Source of the DNA: Pedobacter caeni
GTDB lineage: Bacteria > Bacteroidota > Bacteroidia > Sphingobacteriales > Sphingobacteriaceae
Direction of reading: 5' to 3'
DNA: 64,000 bases
Assembly: GCF_900129215.1 (NCBI RefSeq)
Contig: NZ_FQUQ01000001.1
Span: 558,001 to 622,000 of the forward strand
Positions 41,898-50,368 of the stretch are shown one piece after another. The notes under the pieces were generated by a model. That model saw only the letters and a list, made by a program, of their open reading frames with translations. It was not told the origin of the DNA and searched no databases. How positions within the stretch are numbered: the stretch's first letter is position 1; every line of letters begins with the position of its first letter. A program made the position numbers and the translations under genes.

Positions 41898-42599
41898 TTA
41901 ACGGTGATTTAGTATCGTTTCCATGACCACCTTTCGCAGGTATTTACTAACCGGTACCTGATGCTTTTGAATGTGCAGGATATTCCCATCAATAGTGTCA
42001 ATTTTCTGTATCCCTGCAATATAAGACTTATGGGTTTGTATAAACTGTCTGGCAGGTAATTTTTCCAGTAATGATTTGATCGTAGTATGGGTTACGATTT
42101 TTTTGTCTTTGAGATGAATGGCTACATAGTTTTCCATTCCTTCGATAAATAAGATGTCAGCAAAGACGATTTTTTCAAATTTACCATTAACCTTTAGAAA
42201 CAAATAAGTCTGGCCCTGTTCCGAAACGGTGCTCATTTCAAAGTAGTCTTTGGCTTTTGTGGCCGCTTTTAAGAAACGTTCATAGGAAATCGGTTTTAAG
42301 AGATAATCCATTACCTCAAGTTCAAAGCCCTGAATGGCATATTGTTCGTAGGCTGTGGTAAATATGACTTTAGGAGGGTTGCGGACCGTTTTCAGGAATT
42401 CAATGCCGGTGATGAGGGGCATTTGTATGTCCAGGAAAAGCAGGTCTACAGGTTGCCTTTCCAGCAGGCTGTTCAGCTGTAAAGCATCTTCACAGCTTCC
42501 CTTGAGGTCAAGGAAACTGATCTTTTCTATATACCCTTGTAAACCTTTCCGGGCATAAGGCTCATCATCCGTAATGATGCAAGTGATTTTATCGCTCAT
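41898..42599 (-). CDS. LytTR-family response regulator
   Basis: A 233-residue two-domain regulator. The N-terminal receiver has acidic residues Asp11/Asp12 and phospho-acceptor Asp57 (LLFLDIQMP), the TTA pocket and YLLKPI. The C-terminal LytTR DNA-binding domain runs from about residue 135 (FLKVNGKFEKIVFADILFIEGMENYVAIHLKDKKIV, LPARQFIQTHKSYIAGIQKID). It overlaps the kinase gene by 11 bp. LytTR proteins bind direct repeats, but no target site could be identified here. Confidence 0.93.
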   Translation of the reverse strand: MSDKITCIITDDEPYARKGLQGYIEKISFLDLKGSCEDALQLNSLLERQPVDLLFLDIQMPLITGIEFLKTVRNPPKVIFTTAYEQYAIQGFELEVMDYLLKPISYERFLKAATKAKDYFEMSTVSEQGQTYLFLKVNGKFEKIVFADILFIEGMENYVAIHLKDKKIVTHTTIKSLLEKLPARQFIQTHKSYIAGIQKIDTIDGNILHIQKHQVPVSKYLRKVVMETILNHR

Positions 42600-43620
42600 A
42601 CCTGAGTTTTAACATGACTTTAAACTGGTCATTTTCCTGTTTTATGTCTAACAAATGGCGGTCAGGGTAAACAAGATTAAGCCGTCGTTTAAGATTTTCC
42701 AGGCCAATGCCGCCTGTTTTGCTTTCAGTGGTTTTAATGGTCGGAACATCATTCTCCACACGAAATATGATGTTTTCATCATCTATTTCAGCAGCAATGC
42801 TCATCTGATACCCGCCACCTACAAATTTAAATGCATTTTCTATCAATGGCAAAAAGAACAGGGGATACACTTGTTGCTCCTTTAACTGAGGATCGAAAAA
42901 CAGGCTCAGCTTCAATCTGTCGGTACTCCGTACTTTTTGCAATTCAATAAAGCTTTGCAGGTAGTCAATTTCCAAAATTACATCAACCTGTTGTTGCTGG
43001 TCGTAAAGCTGATACCTGAGCAATTCAGAAAACTTTTCAATACTTCTCTTTGCACCGGGCAAGTCCTCGTCCATCTGGAAGTAAATGGTATTTAAAGCGT
43101 TAAAAAGAAAATGAGGATGATATTGGGCTTTAAGGAATTTGAGTTCTGTTTCCAGATGTTCATTCGTTATTTTTTCCAGCAGGACCTTATTGTCTACATA
43201 AGCCTTTAACCAACTTCTGCTGCGTGCAATGCCGTAGTAAATAATGGCATATAAAGTTGGGATGATGGTCAGGTCTGCTACATCTACCCAGGAAAGTCCA
43301 TCATCTGTAAATGTGGCCATTGGGATCAGGATCAGGTAGGTCAGGAGCAGATTGACACCTATAAGCTGTAGTAATTCTCTGATGATGCCCTGGTAATTTA
43401 AATGATGGCGCCGCCCTTTGTCGTAAAACCGGAAGAGTGCTTCGAAAATGGCAATGCTTAAATAACCCAGCAGGATGCTGCAAAGGATTTCAAAAATGTT
43501 TAAAGCTAAGTCTCTTTTCCAAAATTGGGTGTCAACCGCAAGATCATGCAACAACCTGATCGTGAAATAGATCAGGAGGCCATAAAGTGCCGGGAAAATA
43601 TACTTTTTGAATAACTTCAT
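42589..43620 (-). CDS. LytS-type sensor histidine kinase
   Basis: A 343-residue membrane kinase of the His_kinase (PF06580) family. Four hydrophobic segments occupy residues about 10-140. The phospho-accepting His is in AQYHPHFLFNALNTIYFQMDEDLPGAKRSIEKF, and the ATP-binding part has PLFFLPLIENAFKFVGGG and GGIGLENLKRRLNLVYPD. No extracellular sensor domain is visible, so the membrane region itself probably senses. Partner is the overlapping LytTR regulator. The acyltransferase gene is one base upstream, so the three are one transcript. Confidence 0.92.
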   Translation of the reverse strand: MKLFKKYIFPALYGLLIYFTIRLLHDLAVDTQFWKRDLALNIFEILCSILLGYLSIAIFEALFRFYDKGRRHHLNYQGIIRELLQLIGVNLLLTYLILIPMATFTDDGLSWVDVADLTIIPTLYAIIYYGIARSRSWLKAYVDNKVLLEKITNEHLETELKFLKAQYHPHFLFNALNTIYFQMDEDLPGAKRSIEKFSELLRYQLYDQQQQVDVILEIDYLQSFIELQKVRSTDRLKLSLFFDPQLKEQQVYPLFFLPLIENAFKFVGGGYQMSIAAEIDDENIIFRVENDVPTIKTTESKTGGIGLENLKRRLNLVYPDRHLLDIKQENDQFKVMLKLRYER

Positions 43621-43621
43621 G

Positions 43622-44812
43622 TCAGGTGGTTTCTTCTTTCAGCTTTTCAGTTCCCTCTGTTTTTTTGATAGGTTTCATCCCGAATAAAAATCTGCTGACT
43701 GCAAAAGGACGGATCAGCAAATGATAAGTCAGTACACTAATAAAAAAGGTGAGAGCTAAAGTATAAATATATTTAGATAAAATACTTTCATCAGGCAGCT
43801 GAACAATGTAATACACCAGAATGACGATCACGGTCTGATGCAGGATGTAAAAGGGATAAGCCGCTTCATTTAGATAGCTCAGCAGTTTGTATTTGCGGTT
43901 GAGGTAATGTTTTCCATATCCAGTTAACGCAAATACCCATGCCCATGCGACGATTGGTTTTAACGCATAAAATAGGGACGCAAAGGATTCATCCCGAAAA
44001 TACCAGTTCTCATAACCCGGTTCAATTTTATTCCACCTTAAGTAGTTCAGCAACATCAGTGCTAAAAAGCCTATGGTTAAGGCAAACCTACGGTTACGTT
44101 CCAGGCTATCCATCAATTTGGGTTCAAGGATACAGATAAAGCCGGCCATGAGAAAGAGTAACCAGTACACAAAATAGGCGGGATCGTTAATCAGATCATT
44201 GGTTTCAGGAAAGGCGGGACTCATCAGTGTATACCAGATGATTCCCGGGAGCATCAGCAGGTATACCCGTTTATCTTTAGCCAGCATTTCCAGTTTTGTT
44301 TTGAAACCATTGCTCTTTGAAGAGATCAGCCATGCAAACAAGGGTGCAAACATCAGGTCGTATATAAACAAATAGGCAATAAACCAAAGGTGGTGCCAGC
44401 TGAAATTGCCCTTTGGGTAGGGGACAAAATCGAATATCCTTGGGTACCATTCCCAAAAACTACCTTGATATCCACTTACCAGGCGTTCCATATAAACCTG
44501 AGGTGGAACAATGATCAATATGCTGAATACAAGAGGAATCAATAGCCTGCGAAAGCGTAAGCCGATGAAGTTTAACGTAGATCTCCGTTGCATCATGTAA
44601 AAGCTTACCGTACCGGAAATGAAGAACAACAAAGGCATGCGGAAAAGATGGAGAAACATATTGGACTCCATCAGCAGGTTGCTGGTTTCTGCATTTTTGA
44701 TATGCCATCCATCTTCCGCAACATAGGGCATGGCCGAATGAAAAAATAATACCCCTGCTATGGATAATATCCTGAGCCAATCAAGATAGGTTTGTCGTGC
44801 TGTGTTTTCCAT
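43622..44812 (-). CDS. Acyltransferase 3 family membrane protein
   Basis: A 396-residue inner-membrane protein with about ten helices. The N-terminus RQTYLDWLRILSIAGVLFFHSAMPYV has the family's R/L-x-x-D-x-L-R-I/A and the catalytic-type His in the FFHS motif. RMPLLFFISGTVSFYMM and FSWHHLWFIAYLFIYD follow, all typical of acyltransferase 3/OpgC-like proteins. They transfer O-acyl groups to surface or periplasmic glycans. First gene of the operon with the LytS/LytTR pair, an arrangement that suggests envelope modification under their control. Confidence 0.88.
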   Translation of the reverse strand: MENTARQTYLDWLRILSIAGVLFFHSAMPYVAEDGWHIKNAETSNLLMESNMFLHLFRMPLLFFISGTVSFYMMQRRSTLNFIGLRFRRLLIPLVFSILIIVPPQVYMERLVSGYQGSFWEWYPRIFDFVPYPKGNFSWHHLWFIAYLFIYDLMFAPLFAWLISSKSNGFKTKLEMLAKDKRVYLLMLPGIIWYTLMSPAFPETNDLINDPAYFVYWLLFLMAGFICILEPKLMDSLERNRRFALTIGFLALMLLNYLRWNKIEPGYENWYFRDESFASLFYALKPIVAWAWVFALTGYGKHYLNRKYKLLSYLNEAAYPFYILHQTVIVILVYYIVQLPDESILSKYIYTLALTFFISVLTYHLLIRPFAVSRFLFGMKPIKKTEGTEKLKEETT

Positions 44813-44902
44813 TTTTGTTCTTTTTACACAAGAAAAGAACTTCGCGTAAAATGGAGCGCTTTTTTTTGACCACAGGGCGGATTTTCCTGATCAATAGGTT
44901 AT

Positions 44903-45409
44903 TTATGGATTTACAGCCATGTGCAGGGCAATTCTGTTTCCCTCGCTATCCTTAAATTCGGCAACAGATCCATATTCGCCATTGGAGGTTTCAGGATATA
45001 AAATTTCCCCTCCGTTTTTCAGGGCTAATTTTAGTGTGGCATCAATATTTTCTGTCCTGAAGTAGATCAGGGTGCCATTTATAGTCGGTTTGTATATTTC
45101 TCCTTTCGCCAGGGCTCCTGAAATACCGCTATCGGCTACTGTAAAAGGAAATAATGCCATTTCATTGTGATCGATGGTGTCTTTTTCAAAGTCAAAATTG
45201 AAAACGGCAGCGTAAAACTTTATGGCCCTGGCCATATCGGTTACCGGAATTTCAAAATAGACCACAGGGTTGGAGTTCTTTTTGGTGCTCATCTTTGATG
45301 TTGTTATTGCGTCTTTTGTAAGGGATTCTTTCTTCTCGCTTTTACAGGAATATAGCGTAATGATCAGCCCGATGCCGGTTAATAAGCAGGTTGTTTTTTT
45401 GCTGATCAT
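44903..45409 (-). CDS. VOC family protein with a lipoprotein signal
   Basis: A 168-residue protein. Residues 1-22 form a lipoprotein signal peptide (IGLIITLYSC, Cys22), followed by a charged linker and a VOC domain from about residue 47 (NPVVYFEIPVTDMARAIKFYAAVFNFDFEK, GTLIYFRTENIDATLKLALKNGGEIL, FKDSEGNRIALH). Glyoxalase-like VOC domains are normally cytosolic, so lipid anchoring is odd. A start at Met40 (45292, MSTKKNSNP) would give a normal cytosolic VOC protein and is a real alternative. Confidence 0.75.
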   Translation of the reverse strand: MISKKTTCLLTGIGLIITLYSCKSEKKESLTKDAITTSKMSTKKNSNPVVYFEIPVTDMARAIKFYAAVFNFDFEKDTIDHNEMALFPFTVADSGISGALAKGEIYKPTINGTLIYFRTENIDATLKLALKNGGEILYPETSNGEYGSVAEFKDSEGNRIALHMAVNP

Positions 45410-45582
45410 CTTAAGTGTAAATTGTAAATATCATCATTGGGATAATCGCTTCTATCAAAATGCCTGGTAATTTTTTATCGTATAAATCAGTCCGTTTTCA
45501 AATATACAAAATGGATATGTCTAAAATGTGCCAATTCTTGTCCTGTGCCGTCTTTTTGGAAAGGGATAAGGATTGGGATATT

Positions 45583-45590
45583 TAATTTTG
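45583..45590 (+). promoter_or_regulatory. -7 box upstream of the acetyltransferase at 45658
   Basis: TAATTTTG fits TAnnTTTG exactly. A TTTG lies upstream at 45555-45558, but the 24-bp spacing is longer than the usual 19-21. The leader would be about 65 bases. Confidence 0.35.
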
Positions 45591-45657
45591 AAGAATTACA
45601 CCGTCAGATTTCTTAATAAATTAAGTAACTTGATGGCCTGGAATTAAGGACATTAAA

Positions 45658-46197
45658 ATGAAACTCAATATAGACGAAAGCATACATCTCGAACTGATTG
45701 GCGAACAACACGCTATTGGATTGTATGAAGTCATTAATGCCCATAGGGCACATTTCTCGGAATTTTTAGCCTGGGGTGACAATGGTCAGTCGCTGGAAAA
45801 TTTCGTTAATTACATCAAAAATTGCGAACAAAACTATCTGGAGGGAGCTGAAATAAATTTTGTGGTCTTCTCAGATGGAATTCCTGTTGGAAAAATGGGA
45901 TTACACTATATCAATACGCAAAATAAATGCGCCGAAATTGGCTACTGGCTCAGTAAAAGTGAGGAAGGCAAGGGAATCATTACCAAATCATGCAAAGGTT
46001 TGATTGGTTATGCTTTCAAAGAATTGGGTTTAAACAGAATAGAAATTCTTGCTGCGGAAGGCAATGTCAGAAGCCTGGCCATCCCAAAGAAACTGAATTT
46101 CACAAAAGAAGGCATATTGAGACAGGCAGAACTGGTTAATGATAAATTTCTTGACCTGGTTTTATATTCAATGCTGAGAGAAGAATGGGAATCATAA
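45658..46197 (+). CDS. RimJ/RimL-type GNAT acetyltransferase
   Basis: A 179-residue acetyltransferase. The acetyl-CoA motif region KCAEIGYWLSKSEEGKGIITKSCKGLIGYAFKELGLNRIEILAAEGNVRSLAIPKKLNF is classic RimL, with the EGKGI loop and the N-x-x-S-x-x-x-P/A-x-x-L/x-F ending. The N-terminus is SIHLELIGEQHAIGLYEVINAHRAHFSEFLAW. Targets of the family are ribosomal protein N-termini or small amines. Overlaps the next gene by 13 bp, so they are translationally coupled. Confidence 0.9.
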   Translation: MKLNIDESIHLELIGEQHAIGLYEVINAHRAHFSEFLAWGDNGQSLENFVNYIKNCEQNYLEGAEINFVVFSDGIPVGKMGLHYINTQNKCAEIGYWLSKSEEGKGIITKSCKGLIGYAFKELGLNRIEILAAEGNVRSLAIPKKLNFTKEGILRQAELVNDKFLDLVLYSMLREEWES

Positions 46198-46667
46198 GAA
46201 ACATCATCATCTGTGGCTTTCTGTTGTCTGTGTTTAGTGCATGTGCGCAAAAGCCTAAGGACGATAAGATCAAAGGCTACCGCATGTCGAGACTGACCGG
46301 GAATATGGAGTTTTACAACAGCAAAAATGAGAAAATAGTGGAATATCCATTCAGCAACATCACCCTGGACGAAAAAGAATTGGGTTTTTATACCGTAGGA
46401 ACATTAACCAAACGTGGGATTATGACTGACAGAGGGGTTATGGTAGTCGATACCCTTTATGAGTGGCTGGGCATCATTGACATGAATCTGGCCATCGTTT
46501 ATGATAAAAGTAAGTATGGATTAATAGATTTTAAAGGAAAGATCATTGTTCCTGTAATTTATGATGATATCACAGAAGCTAAAACTCCCGGCTGCTTTGA
46601 AGTAAAGAAAGATGGGAAATCAGGAATTATGAATAAAGAGGGGAAGTTCATTAGCCCACTAAAATAG
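46185..46667 (+). CDS. WG-repeat lipoprotein
   Basis: A 160-residue protein with a lipobox in VFSACAQ (Cys20). The mature part carries KYGLIDFKGKIIVPVIYDDITEA and KDGKSGIMNKEGKFISP, two units of the WG/KWG repeat (G-x-I/L-x-x-x-G-x-x-V-x-P). These repeats form a small beta-rich binding scaffold. It overlaps the acetyltransferase gene and is 4 bp from the membrane-protein gene downstream, so the three form an operon. Function of the repeat protein is unknown. Confidence 0.75.
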   Translation: MGIIRNIIICGFLLSVFSACAQKPKDDKIKGYRMSRLTGNMEFYNSKNEKIVEYPFSNITLDEKELGFYTVGTLTKRGIMTDRGVMVVDTLYEWLGIIDMNLAIVYDKSKYGLIDFKGKIIVPVIYDDITEAKTPGCFEVKKDGKSGIMNKEGKFISPLK

Positions 46668-46671
46668 CATT

Positions 46672-47739
46672 ATGGAAATGATCCTTTTATTAGTATTGTC
46701 ATTGCCCTTACTGGGGTATGTCGTTTATAAGCAAACGAGAAAAGGGGTTGCCTCATCAGTAAAAACCCTGGAATACGTATTCATTGTGAGTTTTACACTT
46801 TCTTTTTTATTGTTCTGCTGCGGGTTAATGATTTATGATGCGGACTATCATAAGGCTATTGATATTGTTGATGGGGGCTATTCGCCTTTTGCATCGAAAC
46901 ACCTGCTCAGTCTCCTGACCTTTTTTTTCCTCGCAGCACTCGGATTACTGATGCTCTGGCTAAAAGGCAGAAAGATGCCTCCCTTGTTGTTTGTACTGAT
47001 GTTGGTTTTTGTTTTAATCGGCATACCCATCAGTGCTGCGGTATTTTGCCAGGTCACCTATAACACGGAGAACTATGCTGCCTGGATGTTCGGATTCTTA
47101 CCTTTTGTTTATATCGTAACTACGGTAGCGGTAATTTGTAAATGCGTTGTGGAAGAGGCAGCGGTTGCAAATGACAAGGTTTACCGGAATAAAGTACTGA
47201 ATTATTTGAACCAGAAGATGTCAAATACCAAACATCAGCCATTTTATATATTGATTTTGATGGTTCCTGTCTTTGTCATCATAGTGGCCATATTGATCTT
47301 GTTCGGACAGGAATCAGATTCGATGACCAAGGTGTTTACCGAAACAACAACATGGCGTTTTTCGACTAAGACTCATCCGCCGTTTTTAGATCATCAAGGT
47401 CATTATTTATGCACAGTTGCTGTTTGTGGCGATCCGAAAGTAGTAAAACCGCTTCGTTTGGGCCTAAGACATGGGCATGAAATTATCGTAAACAGGCAGT
47501 TGCTCATTGCCAATGCTTTTGAAGAGTTGATCCAGGAAAACCTTCCCGGCTTGCATCGGGTAATCAGGGGTTTTTATGATAAATACGGTTATCCCTTGTC
47601 AAAAAAGATCACCAGTCAGCAGGGATCAAACCTGGTTTACAGGTTGATGAAACCTCTTGAGTATTTCTTTCTGCTGTGTTTGTATATGTGTAGCACAAAA
47701 CCAGAGGAAAAGATTGCGAAGCAATATTCGCAATCCTGA
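46672..47739 (+). CDS. Membrane protein, probable DUF6688
   Basis: A 355-residue protein with six or more membrane helices over residues 1-205. A soluble C-terminal domain follows, with HYLCTVAVCGDPKVVKPLRLGLRHGHEIIVNRQLLIANAFEELIQENLPGLHRVIRGFYDKYGYPLSK; I recall this combination from DUF6688 proteins, but that is from memory. The conserved Cys/His set (HYLCTVAVCG, RHGH) could bind a metal. Third gene of the acetyltransferase/WG lipoprotein operon. A 9-bp hairpin (47712-47735) overlaps its 3' end. Confidence 0.55.
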   Translation: MEMILLLVLSLPLLGYVVYKQTRKGVASSVKTLEYVFIVSFTLSFLLFCCGLMIYDADYHKAIDIVDGGYSPFASKHLLSLLTFFFLAALGLLMLWLKGRKMPPLLFVLMLVFVLIGIPISAAVFCQVTYNTENYAAWMFGFLPFVYIVTTVAVICKCVVEEAAVANDKVYRNKVLNYLNQKMSNTKHQPFYILILMVPVFVIIVAILILFGQESDSMTKVFTETTTWRFSTKTHPPFLDHQGHYLCTVAVCGDPKVVKPLRLGLRHGHEIIVNRQLLIANAFEELIQENLPGLHRVIRGFYDKYGYPLSKKITSQQGSNLVYRLMKPLEYFFLLCLYMCSTKPEEKIAKQYSQS

Positions 47740-47752
47740 TAACTCGTTTCAT

Positions 47753-48883
47753 TTAGATCAGTCCGGCGCTGTCAATCATTTTCACCTGTTTACCCATCTT
47801 TTTCTGAATCACTTCAAAATGATGTAATTCCGCCTGACTAACCAGTGAGATCGCATCTCCTGCAGTGTCTGCCCGGCCTGTTCTGCCGATACGGTGAATA
47901 TAATCTTTAGGGGAGCGTGGCAATTCATAATTGATGACAAAGGGAAGGAAATTAATGTCTATTCCTCTTGCCATCAGGTCTGTAGCCACCAATACCCTGA
48001 GCTTGCCAGATTTAAAGTCATGCAAGATGTCCGTTCTGGCACCCTGACTTTTCTTGCTGTGAATAGCTAAGGCATTGATCTTATTTTTAAGCAGCTTATT
48101 CACAATCGCATCAGCCTGATGAACGGAGGAAGCAAAGACCAATACTTGTTTCATTTGATGATGGTTGATCAAATAACGTAAGAACGGACCTTTCTTTTCA
48201 TCTGAAACGATATAAGCCAGCTGATTGATCAGGTCTAATGAAGCTTCTTCTTCTTTGATCTCGATGACCAGAGGATCCTGCAACAGGATCTGTTGAATAT
48301 TTTGAAGGTCATTGTTTAAGGTGGCAGATAACAATATGTTTTGACGCTTTTCAGGTAACAGTGAAATAATTCTGTTCACTTCTTCTTTAAAACCCAGGTT
48401 CAGCATCTTATCAGCCTCGTCAAGTACGAAAGTTTCAATGCTGGATAGGTGCACGGCATTTGCATCCACCAGTTCCAATAATCTTCCTGGAGTGGCAACA
48501 AGCACATTTATTCCTTGTAAAGCCATCATTTGGGGGTTAATGGAAACACCACCATATACGGCTAAGGTTTTAATGGACTCGGGAACTTGCATGCTAAAGG
48601 TAAGGAAAACATCTTTTACCTGCTCCGCAAGCTCACGTGTAGGGACCAATACCAGTACATTGGCGTGGCGGTTTTTTACGCCAAATGACTTTTGTAAATT
48701 GTTCAAAAGGGGAAGAACATAACTGGCCGTTTTTCCTGAACCTGTTTTAGCTATGGCCAAAACATCCTTTTTATCTATTATAGCTGGTATTGCTGCTTGC
48801 TGAATGGGAGTGGGTACTGTAAATTGCTGATTTACCAATGCTTTCAATAAAGCAGGTGATAAACCCAGAGATGTAAAAGACAT
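47753..48883 (-). CDS. DEAD-box RNA helicase (RhlE-like)
   Basis: A 376-residue ATP-dependent RNA helicase. Motifs in order are the Q-motif (FTVPTPIQQAAIP), I AKTGSGKT, Ia PTRELAEQ, TPGRLLEL, II DEAD, III SAT, then ATDLMARGIDI (V) and HRIGRTGR (VI). There is no long basic tail after the core (ends KMIDSAGLI), so it is a short RhlE type rather than DeaD/SrmB. Role probably ribosome assembly or RNA decay. Converges with the DUF6688-like gene with a 13-bp gap; divergent from the TPR gene. Confidence 0.95.
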   Translation of the reverse strand: MSFTSLGLSPALLKALVNQQFTVPTPIQQAAIPAIIDKKDVLAIAKTGSGKTASYVLPLLNNLQKSFGVKNRHANVLVLVPTRELAEQVKDVFLTFSMQVPESIKTLAVYGGVSINPQMMALQGINVLVATPGRLLELVDANAVHLSSIETFVLDEADKMLNLGFKEEVNRIISLLPEKRQNILLSATLNNDLQNIQQILLQDPLVIEIKEEEASLDLINQLAYIVSDEKKGPFLRYLINHHQMKQVLVFASSVHQADAIVNKLLKNKINALAIHSKKSQGARTDILHDFKSGKLRVLVATDLMARGIDINFLPFVINYELPRSPKDYIHRIGRTGRADTAGDAISLVSQAELHHFEVIQKKMGKQVKMIDSAGLI

Positions 48884-48971
48884 GTTACTCGGATTTTTGT
48901 GTAAAAATAAACAAAAATTATCGTTAGAAAGCTTTTACTTTACATTAGATTAAAAACCGAAACCCTGATAT

Positions 48972-49934
48972 ATGAAGAATGAAGTACGCATGGCAGTTGG
49001 TTTGCCTTCTGATTTAGAAAATGAACTCTTTAATTTGAACGATGAAGCTGCTGAACTCCTGGAGGCGGGAAAGCTGGAAGAATCATTGGAAAAAATAAAA
49101 ATGGCATGGGAGAAATTGCCGCAACCCAAATTCAATACCTCCTGTTCGCGCATGATATTAATAGACCTGATCCCTGTTTTGAATAAGTCAGGAAAACATG
49201 ATGAGGCACTTCAACTGGTTAAAGACTGGATCCTTGAAGAGGAAAGCAGCGGCTATAAGATCTACGATACCATGCCATATATCTTACATGGGGAAACTTT
49301 GTTGTATCTTAACCAGGTAGAGGGGACGAAGGATGCTTTTTATCAGGCGGTTAAGTATGGTGCTACAAAAAGAGATTTTAGCGACCATCCTGATTTTTAT
49401 TTTGAACTGGCTAAGAAGAAACTGAATGACAATAAGGAGATCCTGGAGCTGTTTCATAAAGAGGTTTTATCTCAGCCCGGGCTCAGTATCAGACCTGGGT
49501 TTACGGAACTTTCAGAGGAATTAGCTGAGCGCATTCAAGTGCTAAGGGAACGGGGTGAGGATTTATTTGATGATGGAAAATTTCGGAAAGCTATCCGGAT
49601 CTGGACTGAGGCTTTGGCATTGGTCCCTGAACCCAGGAATTTGTATGAGGAAACATTTTTGCTGGAAATGTCCCTTGGCGATGGTTATTATATGTTGAAT
49701 AACTTCAGGCGATCACTGGTTCATCTTTATAATGCAAAGGGGAACATGGAAACCAATGCCTATGAAGACCCATTCCTGATGTTGCGCATAGGCCAGGTGT
49801 TTTTTGAATTGGAGCAGGATAAGGAAGCCAAAGAATTCCTGATCAGGGCATACGTGCTGGAGGGACCGGATATATTTAGCGGCGAAGAGGATAAATATTT
49901 CAAGTTTATGAATGCACATCTGAGTATCAACTGA
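48972..49934 (+). CDS. Tetratricopeptide-repeat protein
   Basis: A 320-residue soluble helical protein. TPR-like helices are visible at the start (LNDEAAELLEAGKLEESLEKIKMAWEKLP), near the middle (NKSGKHDEALQLVKDWI, GEDLFDDGKFRKAIRIWTEALALVPEP) and at the end (LRIGQVFFELEQDKEAKEFLIRAYVLEGPD). No signal peptide or enzymatic domain. It likely serves as a protein-protein scaffold; partners unknown. It is separated from blaI by 62 bp, which hold the blaI operator and promoter. Confidence 0.75.
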   Translation: MKNEVRMAVGLPSDLENELFNLNDEAAELLEAGKLEESLEKIKMAWEKLPQPKFNTSCSRMILIDLIPVLNKSGKHDEALQLVKDWILEEESSGYKIYDTMPYILHGETLLYLNQVEGTKDAFYQAVKYGATKRDFSDHPDFYFELAKKKLNDNKEILELFHKEVLSQPGLSIRPGFTELSEELAERIQVLRERGEDLFDDGKFRKAIRIWTEALALVPEPRNLYEETFLLEMSLGDGYYMLNNFRRSLVHLYNAKGNMETNAYEDPFLMLRIGQVFFELEQDKEAKEFLIRAYVLEGPDIFSGEEDKYFKFMNAHLSIN

Positions 49935-49950
49935 TCTGTCTGATCAATAA

Positions 49951-49973
49951 CTAAGTAATTAGTCATATATTTA
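49951..49973 (+). promoter_or_regulatory. BlaI-like operator and -7 box before blaI
   Basis: CTAAGTAATTAG (49951-49962) fits the dyad CTAAnnnnTTAG. Three bases later comes TATATTTA (49966-49973), the -7 box with one mismatch. The same dyad, also three bases before the -7 box, occurs upstream of the receptor gene at 51598. A repressor bound here would block the -33/-7 spacer, so autorepression by BlaI is the simplest reading. Confidence 0.65.
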
Positions 49974-49996
49974 CCTCAATAAATCTATCATTAACA

Positions 49997-50365
49997 ATGG
50001 AAATTAAAGATCTTACCAAAGGAGAGGCACAGTTGATGCATATTTTATGGAAGCTTGAAAAAGCATTTGTTAAAGAAATTGTTCAGGAATTGCCGGACCC
50101 GAAACCAGCATACAGCACGGTATCCACGTTGATCAGAATTTTAGAATCAAAAGGGGTAATTGGATATGAAGCCTTTGGTAAAACCCATAGATATTATCCG
50201 TTAATTACCAGGGAGGCCTATAAGCGTTACGAAGCAGAGAAATTGTTAGGAAACTATTTTGAAAACTCCGCTCAGGATATGCTTTCTTTTTTTATCCGGG
50301 AAAAGAAGCTTAATGTAAAAGAGATTGATGAAGTATTAAAGATGATTGATCAGATTAAAGATTAG
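49997..50365 (+). CDS. blaI: BlaI/MecI family transcriptional repressor
   Basis: A 122-residue winged-helix repressor of the BlaI/MecI/CopY family. The N-terminus is LTKGEAQLMHILWKLEKAFVKEIVQELPDPKPAYSTVSTLIRILESKGVIGYEAFGKTHRYYPLITREAY. The wing (KTHRYYPLI) and the C-terminal dimerisation helices (AEKLLGNYFENSAQDMLSFFIREKKLNVKEIDEVLKMI) are present. It is 3 bp upstream of the M56 protease gene, the usual blaI-blaR1 layout. In that family the sensor protease triggers repressor cleavage. No beta-lactamase gene is in this unit; the target is the beta-barrel receptor gene downstream. Confidence 0.93.
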   Translation: MEIKDLTKGEAQLMHILWKLEKAFVKEIVQELPDPKPAYSTVSTLIRILESKGVIGYEAFGKTHRYYPLITREAYKRYEAEKLLGNYFENSAQDMLSFFIREKKLNVKEIDEVLKMIDQIKD

Positions 50366-50368
50366 GAT

